Below are positions 19,476 through 29,894 of a stretch of 64,000 bases of DNA, in pieces. The first letter of the stretch is position 1. Each line of letters starts with the position of its first letter. The position numbers were made by a program, and so were the translations under genes. The stretch covers positions 95,335,978 to 95,399,977 of the forward strand of contig OW799234.1 of assembly GCA_941918925.1 (NCBI GenBank), written 5' to 3'. Below the pieces are notes generated by a model. That model had not been told where the DNA came from. It saw nothing but the letters and a program-made list of their open reading frames with translations, and ran no database searches. The stretch is from Phyto melanocephala. Taxonomy: Eukaryota > Arthropoda > Insecta > Diptera > Rhinophoridae.

Positions 19476-20657
19476 ATGCCTCCAAAAAAACATCCCTTTC
19501 TAAACGCACCAAATCTGCAGAATCATTGCAATCGCAAAGAGAAAATGAAACTTCAGAAGAGCGTGAAGATCGCCTTAGAACTGAAAGAAGTCGAGCTTCA
19601 ACCTCTAGAGCTGCCGAAACATATGAACAGCATAACGAACGTCTTCAAAGAGAAAGATCACGATCATCAACATCAAGAGCTTCTGAAACACGATCTGAAC
19701 GCGAAACACGCTTGGAAGGTCTTCGACATCATGCTGTAACAGCACGAGCTAACGAGACACCGTCACAACGGGAAGGGCGTCTTCAAAGTCAGCAAAGTCG
19801 TACCTCAATATCACGAGCTACAGAAACATTGTTAGGACGCGTAGAACGCCTAGAAGGTATTCGACATCATGCTGAAACAGTACGAGCTAACGAGACACCG
19901 TCACAACGGGAAGGGCGTCTTCAAAGTCAGCAAAGTCGTACCTCAACATCACGAGCTACAGAAACATTCTTAGAACGCGTAGAACGCCTAGAACGTATTC
20001 GACATCATGCTGAAGCAGCACGAGCTAATGAGACACCGTCACAACGGGAAGGGCGTCTTCAAAGTCAACAAAGTCATACCACAACATCCCGAGCCACTGA
20101 AACACCTTTACAACACGAAGAACGCCTTGAAGGTCTTCGACATCATGCTGTAGCAGTTCGATCTAACGAGACATCGTTGGAACGTGAAGTACGTATTCAA
20201 ACTCAGCGAAATCGTACAAGATCATCACGAGCCACAGAAACTTTCTTACAGCGTGAGGAACGCCTTGAAGATATTCGACGTCACGCCACAACAGTACGAG
20301 CCACCGAGACACCGTTGGAAGGTGAAGAACGTTTAGAAGCTCAGCGGATTCGAACCTCATCAAGGAGAGCAACAGAGAGGATAGAACAATTGAACTTACG
20401 CCGTGAACAAAATCGAAATCGAATGGTTAGTCATCGGAATGCATTTCACACATATGCACGTATTGCATTTAATTACAGGACTAATATTGATTAAGCCGAA
20501 GACCCATTAGTGGCAATAGGTGGCATGAATAAAGTTTGCCAATATTGCAGTGCACTCAAATACAAAAATGAAACACCTGGAATGTGTTGTGCAAACGGTA
20601 AAGTTGTTTTGCCTGAATTGCTTCCTCCACCAGAACCTTTACAGTCATTGATTTCAG
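19476..20657 (+). pseudogene. Helitron gene exon 1: twelve 23-residue STPR-like repeats
   Basis: The likely start is ATG at 19476 (MPPKK). The reading frame then shifts after an A7 tract (about 19484-19490); one more A would join it to the long frame. From about 19556 there are twelve consecutive 23-residue units, in which two types alternate (LQSQQSRTS-SRATET..., LEGIRHHAE--RANET...). Length and pattern match the STPR DNA-binding repeat (23-residue units, ET-R core) known from FMBP-1-like proteins and found ahead of some insect Helitron proteins. A stop at 20492-20494 interrupts the frame, which then stays open (DPLVAIGGMNKVCQYCSALK, with CQYC and MCC cysteines) to a donor at 20658. The repeats probably bind DNA. 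The exon is a pseudogene as it stands unless the A-tract is a sequencing error and the stop is read through. Confidence 0.75.
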
Positions 20658-20840
20658 GTAAGACATTCATGGTCTAATTCATAAACGACTTTGAAATTTA
20701 TCATAGGTTTACAAATCAAATGTTATAAGTATTAAAATGTTGCTTTATAAACCTTTGATAAATTTAAAAGATGTTTATAAATTAGGCCTTAGATATATAT
20801 AAATCTATCATATAACCAAAATATTAAATTAAATTTTTAG
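20658..20840 (+). other. Helitron intron 1 carrying a MITE
   Basis: Donor TCAG/GTAAGA and acceptor ATTTTTAG/GAACG; splicing restores the frame across S-G-T. Of its 183 bp about 120 are the palindromic MITE at 20671-20790, leaving about 63 bp, the same as intron 2. Confidence 0.75.
20671..20790. mobile_element. palindromic MITE in Helitron intron
   Basis: Arms GGTCTAATTCATAAACGAC and GATGTTTATAAATTAGGCC are inverted relatives, with a long AAATTTATCA(A/T)AGGTTTA core in both. A second copy lies at 24974-25090. Confidence 0.6.
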
Positions 20841-21467
20841 GAACGAATGTGGATTCACAACATTTTCTTAGTAAAATAAGGAAATATAATTCGTCTTTCC
20901 AAATGACATCGTTTGGTGCTACCAAAGTAATTCGACACAATTTTATGACCACTTTTCGTGTTCAAGGTCAAATTTACCATAAAATGGGGTCATTGTTGCC
21001 AGTTCCAAATGAAGATCCTAAGTTCTTACAAATTTATTTCATAGGAGAAGCGGATAACAATGACCAAGTGCAACACCGACAGCATTATAACCCTGACACA
21101 AAACAATGGATAGTGGCCGAATTACAAGTGATGTTTCATGAACACAACGAATTAGTAAGGATCTTTAAGCAAGCCAAAGATGACCCACGATTGAGTTCAG
21201 ATGACCATATTATCGCTATTCATGCTGATAAAACACCATCTGGACAACACCAAGGACGATACAATGCACCTACAATGGATGACGTAGCCATTTTAATGGT
21301 AGGTGATCCAGTGGTACCACGAGATATAATTATTCGCCGCCGTAACGAAAGGATCAACAGGATAGCTGAAACTCATCGTTCGTATGATGCACTTCAGTAT
21401 CCAATTATTTTTCCATTTGGTGAAGATGGATATCACTTTGAATTACGGCAAATTAATCCAGAAACAA
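20841..21467 (+). CDS. Helitron gene exon 2
   Basis: The frame is open from the acceptor at 20841 to the donor at 21468 (AACA-A/GTAAGT). The translation (DSQHFLSKIRKYNSSFQMTS ... YDALQYPIIFPFGEDGYHF) is the conserved region that precedes the Helitron Rep domain in animal Helitrons, including the YPIIFPFGEDGY motif. It joins exon 1 and exon 3 in frame. No stop codons inside. Confidence 0.8.
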
Positions 21468-21530
21468 GTAAGTTCAGATTTTAAAATCTAATTTTATACT
21501 TTTTTTTATTTTGGCCTTTTTTACTTTTAG
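21468..21530 (+). other. Helitron intron 2
   Basis: A 63-bp intron, GTAAGTTC to TTACTTTTAG. Removal joins NPET to NESTRKKMSAMDFYAYRI in frame. Confidence 0.8.
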
Positions 21531-24500
21531 ATGAATCAACAAGGAAAAAAATGAGTGCAATGGATTTCTATGCATATCGAATAATGATACGTCAGAACTC
21601 CGTTAATCACATTCTAAATTGCCGCGAATTATTTCACCAGTATATTGTCGATATGTACGCGAAAATTGAAACGGAACGTCTATTATACATACGACTTAAC
21701 CAAGCAAAATTACGAGTGGATAACTATATTCATCTTCGGGATGCATTAAATAGCCATAATGACATCAATCCCACTGAAATTGGCCAAGCTATTATTCTTC
21801 CAGCAACATTTACTGGCAGCTCACGGCATATGCAGGAGTACTGTCAAGATGCAATGACATATGTTCGATCATATGGACGGCCAGATTTGTTCATTACATT
21901 TACCTGTAATCCAAAGTGGGATGAAATACTATCTGAATTGTCCACTGGTCAAACACCAATACATCGGCACGATATAACAGCACGCGTGTTTAAACAAAAA
22001 TTAAAATCCCTTATGGATTTTATTGTAAAATTTCATGTATTTGGAGAAACACGGTGCTGGATGTATTCCGTCGAGTGGCAGAAACGTGGATTGCCACATG
22101 CCCATATTCTCATTTGGTTGGTTGAAAAAATTACCCCAGATCTTATTGATGATATAATTTCTGCAGAGATACCCGATCCAAATGTTGATCCAAGCCTGTA
22201 CGAAATTGTTATCAAAAATATGATTCATGGTCCATGTGGAACCATTAATGCGAATTCTCCATGCATGGTGGATGGAAAATGCACAAAGAAATATCCACGG
22301 CAATTGATTCAAGAAACAATCTCGGGAAACGATGGCTACCCACTTTATCGTCGACGGTCTGTGGATAATAGTGGACGATCAATTTCAATTAAGGTACGTG
22401 GAAATGATGTTGATGTTGATAATCGGTGGATAGTACCTTACTGTCCATTGCTTTCAAGAACATTTAAAGCGCATATTAATGTAGAGTATTGTCATTCAGT
22501 AAAGTCTATCAAATACATCTGCAAATATGTTACTAAAGGGTCAGATATGGCTGTATTTTCATTACAAAATCCAAACGATGAAATTACGCAATATAAAATG
22601 GCCAGATACATCAGTAGCAATGAAGCAGTATGGCGAATTTTGGGATTTACAATTCATGAACGCCATCCAACTGTTGTTCATTTATCAGTGCACTTGGAAA
22701 ATGGACAACGTGTTTACTTTACAGAAAGAAATGCGCGGGAGAGAGCAACAGCACCCTCAGCTACAACATTACCATCTTCTTTTAATCTTTGCAGAAATGA
22801 TTTGTTTGCTAAAACATTGTTGTATTCCGAAATTCCAAGGTATTATACGTGGAACGCGTCATCAAAGAATTTTCAACGTCGTAAGCAAGGGAAACCTGTT
22901 GAAGGATGGCCAAATTTATATTCAACCGATGCATTGGGCAGGGTGTATACCGTCCATCCTCAAAATGCAGAATGCTTCTATTTAAGAATGCTTCTTATTA
23001 ATGTTCGGGGGCCAATATCTTTCGAGAACTTGCGTACTGTTGATGGGGAAGTATGTGCAACAAATCGTGAGGCCTGTCAGAAACTGCAGTTATTAGAGAA
23101 CGATTGTCATTGGGAAACAACGCTTGAAGATGCTTCAGTAATAAAACATCCATGGAAAATACGATCGCTATTTTCGATAATATTGGTATCGTGCTCACCT
23201 TCTAATCCAAAAGATCTTTGGCACAAATTTAAAACATATATGGCTGAAGATATTTTACACAGAGAGAGAGTTATCACCAATAATGCAACGCTTGAACTAA
23301 ATGAAACTATGTACAATGAGGTAATAATTTTACTGGAAGACAAATGTTTGGAGATAAAGAGTGTGACACTTATTGAAGTAGGAATGATAGCCCCAATCAG
23401 ATCAGGAACCCATGCAAACGATCAGGAACTACGACGTGAGAGAGACTATGATCACCAAAATTTGGAAAATTTACTAGAAGTAAATTTACCACATTTGCAA
23501 CAAGAGCAGAGTATTGTATACAATACTATAATGGCAGCAATAACAAACAAACATGGAGGCCTCTATTTTATTGACGCACCTGGAGGAACTGGAAAAACGT
23601 TTTTGATTTCATTAATATTAGCAAAAGTTCGTTCGGAAAAAAATATTGCATTAGCTATTGCATCATCCGGTATTGCAGCAACACTCTTAGACGGTGGTAG
23701 AACAGCACATTCTGCACTTAAATTACCCTTAAAGCCTCAATTTTCCGAAGACTACACATGCAACATAAAGAAAAATTCTTCAATGGGTAAAGTACTGCAA
23801 CAATGTGAAATCATAGTGTGGGATGAGTGCACAATGGCACATAAGAAATCTTTGGAAGCCCTTAATCGTACCTTACAGGATTTAAGAGGCAATAATAGAA
23901 TTTTTGGAGGTGCCTTAGTTTTGCTGGCTGGCGATTTCCGCCAAACACTTCCTGTTATACCGGGATCAACACCAGCTGATGAGCTAAATGCGTGTCTGAA
24001 ATCATCACACCTTTGGCAATATGTTCACAGTTTAAAACTTACGACTAATAGGCGTGTTCAGTTGCAACGTGATGCTTCAGCTACAACTTTTTCCAAACAA
24101 TTACTTGATTTAGGTAACGGGAGAATTCCAATGGATCCTACAACGAAATATATAAGTTTTCCATCTGACTTTTGCAGGATGACACAATCTATAGAAGAGT
24201 TAATAAATTGTGTTTTTCCCAACATCGGACAAAATTTTAAAAACAATGAATGGTTATGTGAACGTGCGCTATTGGCAGCCAAAAATATTGACGTTAATTC
24301 CATCAACAGCAAAATTTTGAACAAAATCGATGGTGACCTGAAAACTTATAAATCGATAGACACAGTAACAAATATTGAGGATGTCGTGAATTATCCAGTT
24401 GAATTTTTAAATTCGCTGGATTTACCGGGTTTTCCACCAAATGATTTACGGTTGAAAATTGGTGTTCCCATAATTTTACTCAGGAACATTGATCCGCCTC

Positions 24501-24862
24501 GACTTTGTAATGGTACTCGACTTACAGTAAAAAAATTAATGAACAATTTAATCGAGGCGACCATTATTACTGGAAAGTTTAAGGGAACTGATGTATTGTT
24601 GCCACGTATTCCCATGACAACATCGGAAATGCTATTCGATTTTAAGCGCTTGCAGTTTCCTATTCGCCTAGCATTTGCAATGACCATAAACAAAGCTCAA
24701 GGTCAGTCCCTGCAAGTTTGTGATCTTCACCTAGAAAATCCATGTTTCTCACATGGACAGCTTTACGTTGCATGTTCGCGAGTTGGAAAACCCGCAGATC
24801 TCTCTGTGTATGCACCAGGTGGAAAAACCAAAAACATCGTTTATCCTAAGGCATTAGAATAA
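21531..24862 (+). CDS. Helitron gene exon 3: Rep and Pif1-type helicase
   Basis: Uninterrupted to the stop; numbering here is from the ATG at 21551 (1,103 residues). The Helitron-like N domain begins at residue 1 (DFYAYR). The Rep nuclease shows TFTCNPKW (116-123), the HUH motif PHAHIL (H183, H185) and the two-tyrosine motif KYICKY (Y322, Y326). The SF1B/Pif1-type helicase shows Walker A APGGTGKT (676-683), Walker B WDEC (757-760), GDFRQTLP (794-801), TNRR (about 832-835), INKAQGQS (1046-1053) and YVACSR (1072-1077). All catalytic residues I can identify are present. The protein nicks and unwinds Helitron DNA for rolling-circle transposition. If the N-terminal lesions are tolerated or bypassed, the enzymatic part could be functional. 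Confidence 0.92.
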
Positions 24863-24973
24863 GAATTAATTAATAGTAAAAGTTTTTTATATTATAAACA
24901 TTTCTATTTTATTGCAGTAATGTTAGCAGCTAAGTAAATTAATTTATTATTTTTAAATTGTTGATGTAGACTA

Positions 24974-25090
24974 ATGGTCTTATTAATAAACGGTTTTAAA
25001 ATTTATCAAAGGTTTATGAATCAAATTCTATACGAAAATTTTGCATTATAAACATTTGATAAATTTAAAAGTCGTTTATGAATAAGGTCG
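24974..25090. mobile_element. palindromic MITE in Helitron 3' region
   Basis: Arms TGGTCTTATTAATAAACGG and CGTTTATGAATAAGGTC with AATTTATCAAAGGTTTATGA and its mirror, related to the intron 1 MITE. It lies 112 bp downstream of the gene's stop codon. Confidence 0.6.
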
Positions 25091-25202
25091 TAAATATATT
25101 GCATATCACACAATATTAGAGTAATACTAATCTGTAAGAAAAATTTTAGATTTTAATTGCAAAATAAATATATTTTTGAACTATAAAATTTTTATTTCAT
25201 TA

Positions 25203-25238
25203 CGATGGGGGTGGCGAAGCACACCGGGTATTAGCTAG
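25203..25238 (+). terminator. Helitron 3' terminal hairpin and CTAG end
   Basis: GGTGGCGAAGCACACC can form a small hairpin (GGTG/CACC), followed about 12 nt later by CTAG. In Helitrons this hairpin plus CTRR is the transposition terminator. Confidence 0.75.
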
Positions 25239-26664
25239 TAAAATATAAAAATATTCCGGTGTCAACTATATATTTTAGAGAGACATTTAGTTCAGTTCTT
25301 TTGCCTAATATAACCTTCAGTAACATCGATTGAAAGTACGAAAATTGGTTAAGAAAGCACAATGTTCACATTATGTTCGACTTTGTTAGTATGGGTAATT
25401 ATGTACGTTTAATAAAATTTGTTATTGCTTAGTGTTTAAATTTCGGCTGATAACTCGCTTTAAGGAAATTAAAGTTCGTTTCTGCCTATCACTTGCTCAA
25501 CAATTCCTGTATCCAGTTTGTACAACTTCCTTGCATACACGTTCCTAAAGTGTTGGCGTGCTAAATGAACTTTTTCTTACGCTCTCCCCCAACCCTACAA
25601 TTAGAAAAAAATGCCATTATTTAAGTATTTAGCTACGAGTGTCGTGTTTTCGAATTGTGTTAAGTGAATGTGAATGCGCACGTGGTAATTAGTGATAATT
25701 TTTTAATTGCTGTCAAATGTCGATTTATTGTTTTTTTTTAAAAAAGGCAAAGAACAGGAAAAAAAAGTATTCTTTACGTTTCCCCAAGATTTTAGCCAAG
25801 TTGATAAGAAAACAAATACAAAGTTTTGTGGTATTAATTGTTAAACGTTTTCAATAATGTTTTTTGTTTTATTATTTATTTAGTTTTCTTTTTTTCTCAA
25901 CGGGTGCAGTTTGTTTTATTGCTCAATGAACAGATAATCAAGTGATAAAAGTACACTTTTTTAATTGTTCTCATTTTCGAAACTTAATAACATAAACACA
26001 AAAAAGTTTTAATTAATTATTTAATTTCAAATAAAGGACAATAAGAATAGTTGATGACAATTACTGATAAATGCCTTCAGGACTTTTTCTTTATATTTTT
26101 TATTAACAACGTTGATTAGAGTAAATTTAGTTTTAAACAATTTTTATATAGTTTATTTTTAAACTCAGGGTTATATACATATATTTCATTGAGCTATATT
26201 TCTATTTTTATTACTTTTTTTTAAATTTCATAAATTTCATTTTTTTCCGCCATAAAAGCAAACGTTTTTAATATTACTACCTTAGCTAAGAACAAAGAAT
26301 CTCTCTCTCTTAATCAAAATCATACGCATTGTAAATCCCTTACAATATCGCGGTTGGAAATTTTCATTTAGTTTTCTTTCGCGCGAATTTGAAATTATTC
26401 ATTCATATGCACACACACACACTCATATACTTTTTCTATTGCAAGCACTCATGTTTCCGTTTTTATTCACATGTTAATAAAATCACAATAGGAACAGGAA
26501 AACAGAAGAGTAACTTTTTGGCTCGGCTAAGCTGAATACCAGAAACACTAAATTATTTATTGAAGTGATTGATTATATTTAAGTCTGATTAAGTTTTATC
26601 TGAGTCCAATGGTTTCACGCAGAAGTTACAAGATTTGAAATATTTGTATGCAATATAATATATC
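25239..26664. other. non-coding DNA
   Basis: No gene or recognised element; AT-rich with short CA repeats near 26410. Confidence 0.5.
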
Positions 26665-27590
26665 GGGTGTCCCAACTAGAACGCAATTTTTAAATTTTAA
26701 ATAAAACACAGATAAATAATTATTTTCTTTCAGATATTTAAAAAAAAATTCGTGAAACTTTATTATATCGTAAAGTAGACAGAATGAGGTTATGTATGGA
26801 ACAATATATCGTGCAGATGGCCGCCGCGGCTTTGCTGGCACACACGCGATCTTTTAATGAAATTTTCAATGACCTTTTTGCATAAATGCTGCGGTATTTC
26901 ATTAATGCAGCGTCCAATTTCCTCTTTTAAGGCTTGAGTCGTCGTCGGCTTATTCGCGTAAACCATCGACTTCAAAAAACCCCAAAGAAAAAAATCTAAA
27001 GCTGTTAAATCACACGATCTAGGCGGCCAATTCTGGTCTCCAAAACGAGAAATAACAAGACCGGGAAATGACTGATGCAGCAATTGAATTGTTTCTCTGG
27101 CTGTATGACATATGGCGCCATCTTGTTGAAACCACATGCCCTCCACATTTATTTCTTCAACTCTAGGCAAGATAAAACTGGTTATCATTTTACGATACCG
27201 AACACCATTGACTGTTTGCGCTTGACCTGCCTCATTTTCATAAAAAAAAGGTCCAATGATTCCTCCAGCCCAAAAACCACACCACACAGTGACACGTTGC
27301 TTCTCGTGAATCATTCGAGGATTTTCCTCACCCCAAATGCGACAATTCTGCCTATTGACGAAGCTATCAAGATGGAAATGGGATGATCGCAATTTGCGAA
27401 CTGCAGCCGCAAAACTTTCACCATTTTGGTAAAACAATTTCACAATGAGAATGCGTTGTTCATTCGTGTAGCGCTCCATTTTTACTAACCTCGTATTCTT
27501 AACTAGCAAGCAATAACAATTGTTCAAATGTCAAACAATAACACTTCGAATGGCGCCAAATTTAAAAATTGCGTTCTAGTTGGGACACCC
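26665..27590 (-). mobile_element. mariner-like element, internally deleted
   Basis: 926 bp bounded by inverted repeats GGGTGTCCCAACTAGAACGC (left, inward) and its reverse complement (right), which continue with AATTTTTAAATTT. TA dinucleotides lie within two bases of both ends, but the exact TA duplication cannot be placed unambiguously. It contains a transposase frame on the minus strand. Confidence 0.75.
26790..27480 (-). pseudogene. mariner-like transposase, deletion of first catalytic region
   Basis: Open from MERYTNEQR (start at 27480) to the stop. The N-terminal helix-turn-helix start (QRILIVKLFYQNGESFAAAV) runs straight into HFHLDSFVNRQNCRIWGEEN, so the middle of the protein, including the first catalytic Asp (family SDEAHF), is missing. 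The second catalytic segment MWFQQDGAICHTA and the third NWPPRSCDLTALDFFLWG are present, with 36 residues between the Asp of QQDG and that of SCDL, or 41 to the next Asp. The frame remains open despite the deletion. Related relics lie at 38290-38540, 41198-41845 and 62388-62815. Confidence 0.75.
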
Positions 27591-27779
27591 ATAGTTTGTA
27601 ATTTTTTAATACAAGGAGGGCCAAAAGTCTTCATGATGTTTAAAAATTAAATTAATTTTTCGTTTCTATATATTTATTTCAGATAAAACAAAAAAAACCT
27701 AGAAATGAATATAGTTTTATAATTTAAATTAGTAATCAATTATTTAAATACAAAGTAACTAATATAAACTTTTTAAGGT
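27591..27779. other. short non-coding spacer
   Basis: A/T-rich spacer between two mariner-type relics. It includes gggccaaaagtcttcatgat, possibly the left terminus of the next relic. Confidence 0.35.
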
Positions 27780-28260
27780 TAGACTGATTCGTTGCTTAGT
27801 TCATGAACACCACCAAAATGGTACTTTGAGAGATTTACCTCAAACGGGTAGACCACGTTTAATTTGAACTGTGGAAAATATTGAGGCTGTAGAGCAAAGT
27901 GTTATGAAAACACCAGAAACATTTACCAGAAGGCGTTCTACTCAGCTTGGAATGACTTTTACCCCACTAAGGCACATTAAAAAAAAATATTTACTGCTAT
28001 TCCTATATACGCAGATAATCTGCAACGTCTAAATTTTTGGAGTTAATTAGGCCAGAAATGATGAATCTCATTATAATTTAAACAGCTTTGCAATTAACCA
28101 GAACTGTTTTGAAGTGCTGAAAACACAAAACCCTTTCACCAACGCCAATTAACCGCTATTAGTTGGTGTAGCATTACATCCGAAAATATCACTCTCATTG
28201 GTAATTTAGATGAAAGTACTGTAATCGTAAACGGAGAGTGGTATCGGTTTATGAAAAACT
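27780..28260 (+). pseudogene. mariner-like transposase relic
   Basis: Plus-strand fragments: VRLIRCLVHEHHQNGTLRDL followed by PQTGRPR, VENIEAVEQSV and RRRSTQLGMT (helix-turn-helix half), then near 28165 ITLIGN and STVIVNGEWYRFM, matching the VTVNGERYR segment of this family. Stops and deletions separate them. Confidence 0.55.
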
Positions 28261-29468
28261 TTCTGATCATAAAAACAGACCTGAGAAAGTTTTCTCATGG
28301 ATGGAAATCCATAAAGCCAGTTCAATATGTAATGTGCGCCTTTAAATCACCAATGCTTAAAACTGCTTCAAAAATATAAATCGTCTATAAGTCCCTAATT
28401 ATTTATGGTTATCTAGTTTGAAAATTCATCAAACAAAATCATGGCTTTACTAAAAATTTTTTTCGACGCCAGAAGATCTTTCAACGTTTTATTTAAAACC
28501 CTAAAAAAATTTTTTTTAACCATCGAGCATTCTTCCCATAGAATTAAGAAAGTTGATGTCTGGTTAATTTTCCTGGTCAATGACAGGGCAGCAACAAATA
28601 AAAGAAACTTAATTGCGCAATTAAATAAACCTCAAAAGCTGCAAAACTAAGAATAGACTTCTCATCATTAAGGAAGTCAATACCATCTCGTTGTGGGCAA
28701 AAAGTCACACAAAGTTTTCTGTTGCTGGTTCAACTGCGAAACATTTATACGAATTAACTCGGATATACAATTGTTGTTTCCTTTGTATCTTGTAGTTTAG
28801 TGCATTGAAAGTACTGTCAAAGTCTTAAGTAACTAGTTACCGATTATCATGTAAGTGCTCCTTTTGGATACTTGATACTCTAACGAAATTACTCGATACT
28901 TCGAAAACCATTTTTTAAAATACAAGTTCATATGCCTAGTCTGAATGTGTGGATATGAATTTTAAAAAAGCATTCAAAAATTTCGCAGTACAGCCAAGGA
29001 CTAAGCACAAAATCAACTGCCATAAAAACAAATTTATAATTTTTAAAAACTTTTAAGGACTTCTTCAAATAAACAATTTTATTTGATTTTTTTTTTTTAC
29101 ATCAAAAAAAATCAGAATTTTAGATTCTTTATAAAAGAAAACTTAATACCGATTTTGTGTATCTGCAATCTTAAGGCCAGTATGCATTTCTGACTAAATT
29201 TCAGTATAAATTTATGTTTAGCAACAAACTTGAGCATTGAAAACCTTTCAGTTAATTTTTCGATAGCCAGTAGTTAACAAAATTTTTAATATTTTTTATC
29301 TAACACAGGGATATCATCATTGCTTTAAATGTAACTTTATTGCCATCAACTGAATGTTTACATTTTGTAAATTTTTGTCCGACAAAATCCTAACTTTAAC
29401 TAGCGCCAAGTTGCATTACACAGTGGCAATTTGTTTATAGAATTCGTGTTTTGTCATATCCCACTAAT
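28261..29468. other. non-coding DNA
   Basis: No convincing gene. A 69-residue frame at 28441-28650 has no recognisable domain. Confidence 0.4.
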
Positions 29469-29894
29469 GCTATAAACACAATCAAGTCCACCGACCATCG
29501 ACTACAAGATGTCAAAAATAGCATACATGCGTACTTATGAGAATAATTATTTTAGCCGCTACACGACTACCGCTACCGGGCTACTTTTGTAGCCCGTAGC
29601 CAACTTAGGCTAATTTCTATTTTTTTTGGCTACAAAAAACAGATTAGTGCTGCCAATACAATAAATGCATGAAATGGTGGTTTTAAAAACGCAATACATT
29701 AAATATCGCTATTAAGAACGCGAAAACTATTATAGTGGCACCATTGAAAAATAATAATCATCTGTTTGTTTGTTTGTAGTTAGTGGTCGGTAGTCGTTAA
29801 AAGAATTAAGTAGCTGGCGACTTGGCTATTTTTGTAGCCAGCTACTTTTGTAGTCGGTAGTCGATGGTGGGTAGCCTTTGATTGTGTTTATAGC
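29469..29894. mobile_element. fold-back TIR element with GCTATAAACACAATCA ends
   Basis: Ends GCTATAAACACAATCAAG and TTGATTGTGTTTATAGC are inverted. The interior holds several inverted modules built on GTAGTCG, CTACTTTTGTAGCC and TAGCC. A shorter relative in opposite orientation lies at 59457-59695. If the duplication is TA, the true ends are TAAACACAATC. Non-autonomous. Confidence 0.65.

Larger units (their letters stand above)
16520..25238 (+). mobile_element. nearly complete autonomous-type Helitron
   Basis: Starts TCTATATATATAAAA after an A and ends GGGTATTAGCTAG before a T, the canonical TC...CTRR termini with A/T insertion and no target duplication. A short GC-rich hairpin lies just before the end. 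Inside, in order: a 5' region with AT-run and GGACCGATTT motif, two minisatellite arrays, a three-exon gene for a repeat protein fused to Rep/helicase (19476-24862), and about 375 bp of 3' region holding a MITE. Total 8,719 bp. Only two inactivating changes are evident, so this copy is young. Confidence 0.9.

Noticed and set aside
28441..28650. 69-residue open frame after the mariner relic
   Set aside because: No similarity to the transposase or any recognised domain; could be chance in AT-rich DNA.
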